Below are positions 53,963-63,320 of a stretch of 64,000 nucleotides of DNA, piece after piece. The notes beneath the pieces are model-generated. The model searched no databases. It had not been told where the DNA came from and saw nothing but the letters and a program-made list of their open reading frames with translations. Each line of letters starts with the position of its first letter. Within the stretch, counting starts at the first letter, position 1. Source of the stretch: Flavobacterium selenitireducens. GTDB lineage: Bacteria; Bacteroidota; Bacteroidia; Flavobacteriales; Flavobacteriaceae. The position numbers were made by a program, and so were the translations under genes. The stretch is from NCBI RefSeq assembly GCF_014748335.1, contig NZ_JAAVIY010000008.1, positions 62,001-126,000 of the forward strand, in the 5' to 3' direction.

Positions 53963-56338
53963 ATGGGGATGATTTTCGAGAAGCAGTTTGACAATCCGTT
54001 CCAAATCAGGATTTCGTTTCACAAAGTGTTGGAAGCTTTGGAAGCGATCGCTGAGTCGGACGTAGACTTTCGCGCCAACTATGCAAAGGGATTGCTCGCC
54101 GCTGCGGCAGAAGTTCCCGAACTCCGGACAGGCATCACAGACCATCAGCTTATTTCGGACCACGGCGTGTTGATCCGCCATTTGCTAGCCGATCTCTTTC
54201 CGACGGCACTCACCAAAAACGAGATCAAGGCCATAACGATCCCTTTCCACCACATCATATTCAACCATACCGAGCGTTTCCAGCAAATCCTGCTCAACGC
54301 CGGCCCCGGTTTTGACATCAGCATACGCGATTTCAGCGAGCACCAGTTTTATGTGATGAGCTGTTGCATGATCCTCAAATATTATTACGGCCACGACGTG
54401 GATTTCGCTCGCCCGGTTTTTTATGACATTCCTGATTCCGACGGCAGCATCAAACACTATCGCATCCTGTATAATGCCGATTTCCTCGAAATCCTCAAGA
54501 CCGGCGACGCGCCTGAAATTACGCCCGAAGACATCAACCTGTTGCTTGACAACTTCGACAACTTCGAACTCTGGAAGGCAAAATTCCCGATAAATTCCTG
54601 GATACTCAGCGGTTTCGGCATTATGACGCTTTACGACAACACCGTCGAAAGCGCGGTTTCGCTGCTCAAGGAAAACCTGTTGGCCCCGGACAAGAAAAAG
54701 AAAAACAAGGAAAACGATGTGCTCGAGGGTATTTTCAGGTCGATTTACCGCATTCCTAATTTAAGGCTGGGTTTTGCAGAATACCATTCCGAAGAGCAAA
54801 AGTTCCGTTCTGCCACGCTGGGCGCCCATGTTCCGAGTGTTTTGCTGGCCGACAGGCAAGAGCGCGATTACAACGACATTTGCGGCTGCTCGATGGATAG
54901 CCTAGTCGAGGATAAGAAATATTTCGCGATCTCAGATGTCGAAGCATTTGGGCAGGAGTATCCTACGGAAAAAGATTTTGCCGACCATTTGCTTACGCAG
55001 GACGTCCGCAGTGCGATTTTTGCACCCATTATGAAAAACGGACGCGTCCTGGGAGTGTTCGAGTTGGTTTCGTCAGTGCCGAAGCAACTCAACAGCATCA
55101 ACGCCAACAAGCTCGACTTCATCCTGCCATTCATTACCGATACGATGGACCGCTATTATTCCGAAAAGCAAAATTACATAGACGCCATCATCCAGAAGGA
55201 GTATACGGCGATCCATCCGAGCGTTTACTGGAAGTTTCGCGAGGAAGCCGATTTGCATACGATTCCTGAAAATTCCGACAAGCCGTTCCGCGAAATCATC
55301 TTTAAGGATGTGTATCCGATGTACGGCCAAATCGACGTAAAAGGCTCGTCCGTGGCCCGAAACCAAGCCATCCAGGCCGATCTCAAAAAGCAAATTGAAC
55401 TGTTACTGTCGATACTGACCGACCTGGCTTCGGCTCACAAGCTGCCCGTGCTCGAACAGCATGTTTTCGAACTCGAGAAATTGCAGGGCCAAATCCTCGA
55501 AAACCTCAAGGCTGACTCTGAGTCTGTGGCCCAGAATTATATCTTGAGCGAGATCCATCCGATGCTCGATCACTTCAATTCCTATCCGGACATGGCGGAA
55601 AAGATCGCGGCTTACGGCAGAATGCTCGATCCGGCCTACGGGATGGTTTACAACGAACGCAAGAATTTCGACGAAACGCTTTCGCTGATCAACAAAAAAA
55701 TGGCGGCCGTACTCGATAAAAAGCAGGAAGAAGCCCAGGAATTTTTCCCTCATTATTACGAGAGGTTCAAAACCGACGGCGTCGAACACAGCCTGTATAT
55801 CGGGGCTTCGATAGCGCCAAAGAAATCCTATAACCCGATCTTCCTCGGGAACTTGCGGCTTTGGCAACTACAGGCGATGTGTGAGCTCGAGATCGAATAT
55901 TTCAAGTTGCGTCCGACCTTGCCATACGAACTCGACGTTACCTCGCTGATCCTGGTTTACAGCACGCCGATTTCGATCCGTTTCCGAATGGACGAGAAGC
56001 GCTTCGACGTGGACGGAACTTATAACGCCCGTTACGAGGTCGTCAAGAAACGCATCGACAAATCGCGCATAAAGGGAAGTGAGGAACGTATCGCGCAAGC
56101 CGGAAAGATTACGATCGTGTTCTCGCAAAACCAGGAGGAAGCGGAGTACAGGCGTTACATCCGACTTTTGCAATTCAAGAACAGGCTTGGCAACAATGTC
56201 GAATCGTTTGAGGTAGAAGATCTTCAGGGCGTTACGGGATTGCGTGCGCTACGCGTCGAAGTGCTGTATCAAATCACCGAAGAAGGCGAAAATTACACTT
56301 TCGACGACCTCGTCAGGGAACTTAGCCTAAAAGCTTAA
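53963..56338 (+). CDS. Large GAF-domain protein of unknown function
   Basis: The 791-residue cytosolic protein has a central GAF domain near residues 260-400 (FRSATLGAHVPSVLLADRQ, VRSAIFAPIMKNGRVLGVFELVSS) between long helical N- and C-terminal parts that I do not recognise. It has no kinase, HTH or cyclase motif. It is divergent from a Crp/Fnr gene and converges on the HD-PycTM gene, with stop codons overlapping by three bases. ATG 53969 is an alternative start. The GAF domain suggests binding of a small ligand. What it regulates is unknown. Confidence 0.8.
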   Translation: MGMIFEKQFDNPFQIRISFHKVLEALEAIAESDVDFRANYAKGLLAAAAEVPELRTGITDHQLISDHGVLIRHLLADLFPTALTKNEIKAITIPFHHIIFNHTERFQQILLNAGPGFDISIRDFSEHQFYVMSCCMILKYYYGHDVDFARPVFYDIPDSDGSIKHYRILYNADFLEILKTGDAPEITPEDINLLLDNFDNFELWKAKFPINSWILSGFGIMTLYDNTVESAVSLLKENLLAPDKKKKNKENDVLEGIFRSIYRIPNLRLGFAEYHSEEQKFRSATLGAHVPSVLLADRQERDYNDICGCSMDSLVEDKKYFAISDVEAFGQEYPTEKDFADHLLTQDVRSAIFAPIMKNGRVLGVFELVSSVPKQLNSINANKLDFILPFITDTMDRYYSEKQNYIDAIIQKEYTAIHPSVYWKFREEADLHTIPENSDKPFREIIFKDVYPMYGQIDVKGSSVARNQAIQADLKKQIELLLSILTDLASAHKLPVLEQHVFELEKLQGQILENLKADSESVAQNYILSEIHPMLDHFNSYPDMAEKIAAYGRMLDPAYGMVYNERKNFDETLSLINKKMAAVLDKKQEEAQEFFPHYYERFKTDGVEHSLYIGASIAPKKSYNPIFLGNLRLWQLQAMCELEIEYFKLRPTLPYELDVTSLILVYSTPISIRFRMDEKRFDVDGTYNARYEVVKKRIDKSRIKGSEERIAQAGKITIVFSQNQEEAEYRRYIRLLQFKNRLGNNVESFEVEDLQGVTGLRALRVEVLYQITEEGENYTFDDLVRELSLKA

Positions 56339-57507
56339 TACGATTTGAACGCGACCACGAACGCGACCACCGAACTGATGATGCCGAACATGAAAATGTT
56401 ATACGTGATGCGCAGCAGCTTGTATTTGCGCTCGAGCACGGTTCCCAGCAAGTAAAGGTCTTTTATCAGGGATTCATAAAGGTAATTGCGGTCATCCATC
56501 ATTTCCTTCATCGCGTTTTGATAATCGGCGAGCGGCATTTTCGAAAAATTTCCGAAGAACAACAAATTGATCTTGCGATTGGCTACGTCCTGAGGATTAT
56601 AGGTAGCCGAACTCACCTTGGGACGCGTGGCCAAAATCGCGAAGATGATCGATATGACGCTGAACATCAGCATGATGAAGGTAGGCGTTACCAAATGCGC
56701 ATTGCTCGGGCTGTCGAGTTTTGGGATCAGTGTCGACAACGCGATCGAAATGATGATGGCGTTGACCGAAAGCAGGATGTTGGCCTTGCTGTCTGCGATC
56801 TGGCTCAATTGGGTGTGGTTGTTGAGCGTTACCCGAAATAGGGTTTCGACACCCCGATCAGGTTTTTTTTTGTCCTTTTTCTTTTCGTTTCCAGGGTTTT
56901 CCTCAGACTCCATTTCTTTGAGTTTTTGTTGTATGGACGCTATGTTTTTTTCTTTTTGGGACTGCCAATGGTTTCTGGCGTAATCGGTGTGGAATTTGTG
57001 CCACTTGGTGAGCATCTCGAGATTGCCTTTGGCCCATTCCGAATCACTGTAGACACGGCCCTGCGACGCCCATTCTTCTCTCAATAAGGACGCGATTTTT
57101 TGGTACTTCTCGCTTCCGAAATGCGAACAGTCGGCATCCCGAATGATTTTCTCGGGAGTAGTGTCGGGCTCGAGGCACATTTCGGTAATTCGGATAAGCT
57201 TTTCCGCCAACGCGGCGGTTTGCGGAGGCACGCGGTTTTCTGAAGCAAATTCATTGAAGATCAGTGCACTGTTGTTTTCGTGTTTGTCGGGCCCGTTTAT
57301 GTAGCCGGTGTCGTGAAACCAGGCCGCGAGTTCCAACGCTGACCTTTCTTCGTCAGACAACACTTCGCTTTCCGCCAACTCCAAAGCCGATGCGACTACG
57401 CGTTTGGTGTGCTCAAAATTATGGTAAGTATATGAATCAGAAAGTTTATCTTTGAGTAGGTTGCGCACGAATTTTTCGGCTGTCTCGGGAAGTGTCATTG
57501 TCACCAT
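56335..57507 (-). CDS. HD-domain protein fused to a Pycsar-type transmembrane effector domain
   Basis: The 390-residue protein has an N-terminal HD phosphohydrolase domain (His33 in FEHTKR, His65-Asp66 in WFHDTGY, Asp124 or Asp126 in RDADCSHF), a Lys/Glu linker at about 200-220, and a PycTM domain (DUF5706) at about 222-388. PycTM segments include TLFRVTLNNHTQLSQIADSK, and transmembrane helices lie at about 243-262, 274-293 and 368-388. In Pycsar defence, PycTM proteins are membrane effectors opened by cCMP or cUMP. No PycC cyclase is nearby, so another role is likely. The start could be the ATG at 57498. Confidence 0.85.
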   Translation of the reverse strand: MVTMTLPETAEKFVRNLLKDKLSDSYTYHNFEHTKRVVASALELAESEVLSDEERSALELAAWFHDTGYINGPDKHENNSALIFNEFASENRVPPQTAALAEKLIRITEMCLEPDTTPEKIIRDADCSHFGSEKYQKIASLLREEWASQGRVYSDSEWAKGNLEMLTKWHKFHTDYARNHWQSQKEKNIASIQQKLKEMESEENPGNEKKKDKKKPDRGVETLFRVTLNNHTQLSQIADSKANILLSVNAIIISIALSTLIPKLDSPSNAHLVTPTFIMLMFSVISIIFAILATRPKVSSATYNPQDVANRKINLLFFGNFSKMPLADYQNAMKEMMDDRNYLYESLIKDLYLLGTVLERKYKLLRITYNIFMFGIISSVVAFVVAFKSY

Positions 57508-57523
57508 TTTACCTTACCAAATT

Positions 57524-60500
57524 ATGAAATTATTTTCGGTTGCCGCGAGCGTACGGCAAAATATGAGGCTTTTGGCGATTCTGGCCGTGTTCGCCATGTT
57601 CCAGTCTTGCGCCACGCATTCTGCCAGGTTCGGGGAAGAATCCGGAAAGATAAACGACGACTTCGACTCATCTGCCGTTGCACATAAGTTTTTTCTTGTA
57701 GGTGACGCCGGAAACTGGACCGGTACTCAAACGCCCGAAGTGTTTTCTTTATTGTCCGAAAAACTGAAAGCTGCCGATAGCGCAAGCACATTGCTCTTCC
57801 TGGGCGACAACGTGTATCCGCTTGGGCTTCCGAAACCCGATGCGCCAAATTATGCCGACGCTATCGCGAGGCTGCAAAAACAGATCGACCTTTCGCGCGA
57901 CTTTAAAGGCAAGACAATTTTTATTCCCGGCAACCACGATTATTACCAAGGGTTGGCAGGCGTCCAGGACCAGGCTAAATTCGTCGTTTCGGCATTGAAT
58001 CACAAACGCGCCTTCATGCCAAGAAAAGGCTGCGGCATCGACAAGATGGACATCGACGAATCGACCGCGCTGATCGTCGTCGACAGCCAGTGGTTCCTCG
58101 AAGATTGGGACGATCATCCTACCATTAACGAAGATTGCGATATCAAAACGCGCGAACTTTTTTTCAAGGAACTGAAAGACAAAATCAACGATTACCAGAA
58201 CAAGACGGTCATTCTGGCCATGCATCATCCGCTGATGAGCAACGGCGCCCACGGTGGGGAATTTTCAGCACGGAAGCACATTTTTCCGTTTGCCGCCAAA
58301 ATACCGCTGCCGACCGTGGGAACGGTGATCAACGTGCTCAGGAAAACTTCGGGGCTCAGTCCGCAGGATTTGCAAAACAAGAAATACAATGCGTTCGTGA
58401 AGCGTGTCAAGACGTTGGTCAGCGGAAGCGATAACGTCCTGGTCGTATCCGGTCACGACCACAACCTGCAATATATCGACAGGGAAGGGATAAAACAGGT
58501 CATCAGCGGCTCGGGTTCCAAACAGGAGGCGGCGCGCATCATCGACAAGCGCGATTTTTCATTCGGCGGAAACGGCTTTGCCGAAGTTCGCGTACTAAAA
58601 AACGGGGCGACGAGCGTTTCCTATTTCGCTCCCGATTCCGATAAGCCCGATAAGATGATTTTCAGGACGCAGGCACTTCCGGCGCGACGGATTCCCGCGA
58701 TCAGGGAGTATCCGACGACGTTTGCGCCGACTAAGGATACGGCTGTGTATTCGGAGAAAATGACCAAAAAAAGCGGCTTTTATCGCTTTCTCTGGGGAAA
58801 ACACTACAGGGAATATTACAGCAAATTGGTGCGCGCGAGCCAAGCTTCTCTCGATTCGCTACACGGCGGATTGACGCCAACCCAATCCGGTGGCGGAAAC
58901 CAATCGATGTCGCTGAGGCTCGTAGACAAGGACGGGAAAGAGTACGTGATGCGCGCGCTCAAGAAAAGTGCGACGCGTTTCCTTCAAACGGCGGCGTTTC
59001 GCGATCAGGCCATTGCCAAGGATTTCCAAAATACCTATACCGAGAGTTTCCTCATGGATTTTTATACGACATCGCATCCGTATTCTGCATTTGCGGTGGC
59101 CAATATGTCCGAAAGTATCGGGATCTCACATTCCAATCCGGAGTTGCTTTTTATCCCGAAACAGAATGCGCTCGGGATTTACAACGACGAATACGGAGGT
59201 GAACTTTATTTGGTAGAAGAGCGTCCGATGGACAAATTCAAAGACCTCAAGAGCTTCGGCCAACCGGATAAATTTGTAAGTACGGACGACGTTTTGGCCA
59301 ATCTCAGGTCGGATGCGAAATATTCGATCGACAAAAACTCGTGGATACGCGTCCGTATGTTTGACATGCTCATCGGAGATTGGGACCGCCATCCCGATCA
59401 ATGGAGATGGGGCGAGTACAAGTCGGACAAAAAAGTGGTCTACCGCCCGATTGCCCGAGACCGCGACCAGGCATTCAGCAAGGTAGACGGCGCGCTTTTA
59501 TCCATCCTCATGAACATTCCGGCGCTACGGCACATGAAGCGTTTCGACGAAGATGTCCGCAACGTGAAATGGCTCAACAAACAGGCTTATGCGCTCGACC
59601 TGGCGTTCGTTCCGCTCGCAAATGAAGAAGATTGGGTGCGTGAAGCCAAATGGGTAGCGGAGAATCTGACCGATGCCGAAATCGACGCGGCGTTCAAAAC
59701 CATGCCTAACGAGGTACAGGACGAAACCGTCGACAAAATAAAACAACAACTCAAGATACGACGGACCCATCTTGAGAAGTACGCCCGAAAATATTACAAA
59801 GTATTGCAGCGCACGGTACTTGTCGTAGGAACCGAAAAGCAGGATAAGATCGAACTGACGCGGTCAGGCCGCGATACCAAAGTGGAAGTGTTCCGACTAA
59901 AGAAAGATGGAAGCAACGAAAAAACGTACGAAAAGACGTATTCGCGCTCGGACACCAAAGAAATTTGGGTATATGGGCTCGGCGATAAAGATACGATAGA
60001 GGTAAAAGGCAAGGGGAGCCGTAAGATCAGGTTGCGCTTGCTTGGCGGCAACGATTCCGATACCTATATCGTTGAAAACGGAAACAAGGTAACGATCTAC
60101 GATTTCAAATCAAAAAGCGACGATTTGCTCAAAGCGGGCAATGCATGCCTGTCCATTTCGGACGATTACGAGGTGAATACCTATGACTTCCTGAAGCCGA
60201 GATACAACGTTTTTGCAGGCTATCCGATGGCCGGTTTCAATCCTGACGACGGCGTAAAAATTGGAGCGGTTGTAAATTATACGGTATTCGGGTTCGACCG
60301 TAATCCGTTCACGCAAAAACACAGCATAGGAGCCAATTATTTCTTCGCAACGAGCGGTTACGAACTATATTACAAAGGCATTTTCCCAAAAACGATCGGG
60401 CATTGGAATCTACTCGTGGAGGCGCGATATACGAGCCCGAATTTCAGCCAAAACTTCTTCGGGTTCGGCAATGAAACCCAAAACAACGATAACGATGAAG

Positions 60501-61249
60501 GCCTCGACTACAACCGCGTCAAAATCCGGACGGTAGAAGCGGCACCTACGTTGCAGTGGGTTGGCGAACAAGGGGCTTCGGCGAATTTGCAGGCCGGCTT
60601 CGAGCGCATTTCCGTCGACCGTACCGCAGGCCGTTTTATCGCGGAGCCGGGCGCGATCAATCCGGATGTTTTCGACTATAAAGACTTCATTGATATCAAC
60701 GGGGAATACCGATTCGACAACTACGACAACGTCTCGAAGCCCACTTTGGGATTTACGTTCTCGGCTTTGGCGGGTTACAAATTCAACCTAAAGGATTCCG
60801 AACGCAACTTGCCGTATGCCGAAACCGGGATGGGAATTACGTACAAGCTTACGCCGAGAGGCAAAGTCGTACTCGCCACGTTTGCCAAGGCGAAGTTCCT
60901 TTTCAACGACGAATACGAATTTTACCAGGCCGCGACCGTAGGAGGCGATATGGATATGAGAGGGTTCCGCAACCAGCGATTCGCGGGCCAAAAGTCGTTT
61001 TACCAAAGCACCGACCTACGTTGGGACATCGGCAAGTTCAGGACGGGTATCGCCCCGTTCAGCTACGGAATTTTAGGCGGGTTCGATTACGGACGCGTCT
61101 GGCTTGAAGGAGAGGATTCCGATAAATGGCACCAAACGTTTGGAGGCGGGATTTGGATCAACGGCGTCAACCTAGTCACCGGCCGCGTTTCCTATTTTCA
61201 TTCTACCGATGGCGGTCGTGTTTTCGTAGGATTAGGGTTTGGCTTCTGA
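57524..61249 (+). CDS. Metallophosphoesterase / kinase-like / outer-membrane barrel fusion
   Basis: The 1241-residue protein has a lipoprotein-like signal (FAMFQSCATHS). Domain 1 (about 55-330) is a calcineurin-like phosphoesterase: GDAGNW at 60-65, GDNVYP at 94-99, GNHDYY at 136-141, MHHP at 233-236 and GHDHN at 310-314. Domain 2 (about 465-700) looks like a FAM20C/HipA/PI4K-type kinase fold: EYVMRALKK near 480, IGDWDRHPDQW at 617-627 and RDRDQAF at 645-651. A short Asp/Gly stretch (GGNDSDTY) follows. A BamA/Omp85-like barrel runs from about 900 to the end (GFRNQRFAG, terminal GFGF). An alternative start is the ATG at 57563. Substrates are unknown. Confidence 0.85.
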   Translation: MKLFSVAASVRQNMRLLAILAVFAMFQSCATHSARFGEESGKINDDFDSSAVAHKFFLVGDAGNWTGTQTPEVFSLLSEKLKAADSASTLLFLGDNVYPLGLPKPDAPNYADAIARLQKQIDLSRDFKGKTIFIPGNHDYYQGLAGVQDQAKFVVSALNHKRAFMPRKGCGIDKMDIDESTALIVVDSQWFLEDWDDHPTINEDCDIKTRELFFKELKDKINDYQNKTVILAMHHPLMSNGAHGGEFSARKHIFPFAAKIPLPTVGTVINVLRKTSGLSPQDLQNKKYNAFVKRVKTLVSGSDNVLVVSGHDHNLQYIDREGIKQVISGSGSKQEAARIIDKRDFSFGGNGFAEVRVLKNGATSVSYFAPDSDKPDKMIFRTQALPARRIPAIREYPTTFAPTKDTAVYSEKMTKKSGFYRFLWGKHYREYYSKLVRASQASLDSLHGGLTPTQSGGGNQSMSLRLVDKDGKEYVMRALKKSATRFLQTAAFRDQAIAKDFQNTYTESFLMDFYTTSHPYSAFAVANMSESIGISHSNPELLFIPKQNALGIYNDEYGGELYLVEERPMDKFKDLKSFGQPDKFVSTDDVLANLRSDAKYSIDKNSWIRVRMFDMLIGDWDRHPDQWRWGEYKSDKKVVYRPIARDRDQAFSKVDGALLSILMNIPALRHMKRFDEDVRNVKWLNKQAYALDLAFVPLANEEDWVREAKWVAENLTDAEIDAAFKTMPNEVQDETVDKIKQQLKIRRTHLEKYARKYYKVLQRTVLVVGTEKQDKIELTRSGRDTKVEVFRLKKDGSNEKTYEKTYSRSDTKEIWVYGLGDKDTIEVKGKGSRKIRLRLLGGNDSDTYIVENGNKVTIYDFKSKSDDLLKAGNACLSISDDYEVNTYDFLKPRYNVFAGYPMAGFNPDDGVKIGAVVNYTVFGFDRNPFTQKHSIGANYFFATSGYELYYKGIFPKTIGHWNLLVEARYTSPNFSQNFFGFGNETQNNDNDEGLDYNRVKIRTVEAAPTLQWVGEQGASANLQAGFERISVDRTAGRFIAEPGAINPDVFDYKDFIDINGEYRFDNYDNVSKPTLGFTFSALAGYKFNLKDSERNLPYAETGMGITYKLTPRGKVVLATFAKAKFLFNDEYEFYQAATVGGDMDMRGFRNQRFAGQKSFYQSTDLRWDIGKFRTGIAPFSYGILGGFDYGRVWLEGEDSDKWHQTFGGGIWINGVNLVTGRVSYFHSTDGGRVFVGLGFGF

Positions 61250-62089
61250 CAAATCGAGGCGGTAGAGAGTGCCGCCGATTTTTTTCGTTTTCTCGTCCGT
61301 AATCAAGATCTCGTCGTTCGTCGCGAATCCAAGGCCTTCTTTTTGGGAGAAATGGTCGAGTTCGATCGTTTCCACTTTTCCGTCGAAGAACGCATCTGAA
61401 GAAAATCCGGTGAACAAAAACACTTTGTCTCCCGTAAGCAATGCGACCTTGCGTCCGTCGGGACTGATGTCGGCCGCCGTGATCGCGCAACGGTTGAATT
61501 TACAGCAGGTCTTGAATTCCCCTAATTTTTTTGCGACGTGGTGGCCCGGCTTGTTCGGTATTTTATAAAGAAATGTCGTACCGTCGAAATTGGCGCTTCG
61601 ATTCTTGGTGAACAGGTAAAAGTGACCGTCTTTTTCAAAAAACGCTTCGCAATCAAAAAAACGCTCACTTTTTTTGGGAGGAAATTCGGTCTGCTCCAGG
61701 TAATGAAACGTCGTCTTTTGGGAGACGCTTGCTTTCCTGTCGCTTAATTCCGATGCTGATATCTTAAAGATCGCCAGATCACGGCGCTTGTTGTCGTTGT
61801 TTCCGAAGTCTCCGATGTATAGGTTCCCGGCATCATCGGACGTCAATTCTTCCCAATCTTCATTGTTCGCATTTGTCACCATTACGGATTTCAGCAATTT
61901 TCCGGAGCGGTCAAGTGCATATACTATCGGCTCATTCCCGTGATCCTGGGCCGTCCAAATCGTATTGCCTACGACCTCACAAGCGGAATTTTCGGCCAGA
62001 GCCGACGGCAATCCACCAAGGGTTTCCAATCTCGAATTCTGTGCACACGCCGCGCAAACCAACAACAACGTAAGGGAAAGGTTCTTCAT
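61232..62089 (-). CDS. Beta-propeller-like lipoprotein
   Basis: The 285-residue protein has a lipobox-like signal (LLVCAACAQNS). The mature part reads as repeated strand-turn units (CEVVGNTIWTAQDHGNEPIVYALDRSGK, LTSDDAGNLYIGDFGNNDN, ALLTGDKVFLFTGFSSDAF), suggesting a propeller like SdiA-regulated or esterase-like-phytase families. It is probably periplasmic or surface-attached. The family start is the ATG at 62089, and the extra 15 codons upstream are not needed. Its 3' end overlaps the giant fusion gene by 18 bases, convergently. Function is unknown. Confidence 0.75.
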   Translation of the reverse strand: MKNLSLTLLLVCAACAQNSRLETLGGLPSALAENSACEVVGNTIWTAQDHGNEPIVYALDRSGKLLKSVMVTNANNEDWEELTSDDAGNLYIGDFGNNDNKRRDLAIFKISASELSDRKASVSQKTTFHYLEQTEFPPKKSERFFDCEAFFEKDGHFYLFTKNRSANFDGTTFLYKIPNKPGHHVAKKLGEFKTCCKFNRCAITAADISPDGRKVALLTGDKVFLFTGFSSDAFFDGKVETIELDHFSQKEGLGFATNDEILITDEKTKKIGGTLYRLDLSEAKP

Positions 62090-62206
62090 GAGATAAAAAT
62101 AAACAAACCTTAAAAACACGGCGGCCGATTTCACAAAGTATTAGTATATCGCTAACAGGACGGGTTTATTCGTTTCGGTAACTTAGAGTAACCTAAATAC
62201 GAAATT

Positions 62207-62575
62207 ATGATACAGAAGATAAACGAAGTACCTGCAAACATGGTAGCTTTTCGCGCTTCGGGAGAAGTGACGAAAGAAGATTTTGAAAACGTGTTCCCTG
62301 AAGTCGAGGCGTTAGTGGAGCGAACAGGCAAACTCAACTATTTGCTGGAATTGGAAACGTCTCCGTCGAACTTTACGATGGGCGCGTGGTTGCAGGATGC
62401 CTTGCTAGGAATCAAAAACATCACGAAATGGAACAGGGCCGCGATCGTTTCGGATTCCGATGCGGTACGCACCTTTACCGATGCATTCAGCAAGGTGATG
62501 CCGGGTGAATTCCGAGGTTTCCCAAAAGAAGAATTTGACCATGCCGTCGACTGGGTTTCGGAAAAAACAATTTGA
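62207..62575 (+). CDS. STAS/SpoIIAA-like protein
   Basis: The 122-residue SpoIIAA-like (SEC14/STAS) single domain reads MIQKINEVPANMVAFRASGEVTKEDFENVFPEVEALV, then AIVSDSDAVRTFTDAFSKVMPGEFRGF. In other bacteria such domains bind lipids or partner proteins and are induced by stress. No kinase or phosphatase partner is present. It is the first of three plus-strand small genes ending at 63259. Confidence 0.85.
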   Translation: MIQKINEVPANMVAFRASGEVTKEDFENVFPEVEALVERTGKLNYLLELETSPSNFTMGAWLQDALLGIKNITKWNRAAIVSDSDAVRTFTDAFSKVMPGEFRGFPKEEFDHAVDWVSEKTI

Positions 62576-62663
62576 GTTTCAGGCAAAAGTGTAGCAATCG
62601 TGTAAGGTTTTTACAAACGGATTGCGTAACTTAAGGGTTCGTTTAATTAAAATCCTTTTCGCC

Positions 62664-62840
62664 ATGAAAGCCCAAAAACTACACCAACCACAACCTAAGG
62701 CGCGCAGGGAGTTCGCCAAAAGACTATTTGTCGAATACCGAAAAGTTTCGCTTAAAAGTGACCAATACATGAGCAATCTCATGGTGACCAATAGCAATTG
62801 CCTGAAGTACAACAACATCAACACTTTATTATTATTTTGA
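62664..62840 (+). CDS. Small basic protein, 58 residues, unknown
   Basis: The open frame MKAQKLHQPQPKARREFAKRL continues to a TGA two bases before the next ATG, so the two would be translated as a pair. It is rich in Lys and Arg at the N-terminus and Asn-rich later, with no known motif. I cannot exclude a spurious frame. It is supported by position between two plus-strand genes and by the tight spacing. Confidence 0.45.
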   Translation: MKAQKLHQPQPKARREFAKRLFVEYRKVSLKSDQYMSNLMVTNSNCLKYNNINTLLLF

Positions 62841-62842
62841 CC

Positions 62843-63259
62843 ATGAATCCGAATAAAGACTATAACAACGACCTCAATAATCTCGAGAGCGACAATGACG
62901 AATCGCGCAACCTCAGGGAACATGCAGATGAAAAAATCCGCGCTGTGGATCTCGATAACGGAAAAGGAGACGATTTCGATTTTTCTTCTCCAGACAAATA
63001 CCTCGCGATGGAACAAAAAGGCGTTTCGTTCACGCCCGATGCCGATCCGATGGCGCTCAATCCTGACAATATAGAGTTTCGCCAACATGGGCAACTCTCG
63101 GATGAGTTTGACCTCAACAATCGGAACAGCCGCAATGCCGAGGCGTTCAGCCAGGACGAATACATACTTCGGGACAACATCGATCTCGATGAAGACCAAT
63201 CTCAGTCGATTTCATCAGATGAAGAAATCGACACCAACGAGCACAACGACGGATTATAA
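62843..63259 (+). CDS. Acidic, probably disordered small protein
   Basis: The 138-residue protein (MNPNKDYNNDLNNLESDNDES) is rich in Asp, Asn, Glu and Ser with almost no hydrophobic core, so it is likely disordered. It has no signal peptide and no known domain. Similar short acidic proteins occur near stress genes in Flavobacterium. A strong terminator follows at 63271. Confidence 0.7.
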   Translation: MNPNKDYNNDLNNLESDNDESRNLREHADEKIRAVDLDNGKGDDFDFSSPDKYLAMEQKGVSFTPDADPMALNPDNIEFRQHGQLSDEFDLNNRNSRNAEAFSQDEYILRDNIDLDEDQSQSISSDEEIDTNEHNDGL

Positions 63260-63270
63260 CGTCCGCAACT

Positions 63271-63304
63271 AAAAAAGCCGCAATGTTTAAATTGCGGCTT
63301 TTTT
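63271..63304. terminator. Bidirectional terminator
   Basis: Perfect 14-bp arms AAAAAAGCCGCAAT and ATTGCGGCTTTTTT with a 6-base loop and further T residues sit between the convergent small acidic gene and the DUF892 gene. Confidence 0.9.
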
Positions 63305-63320
63305 TATTTTTTGTATATCG

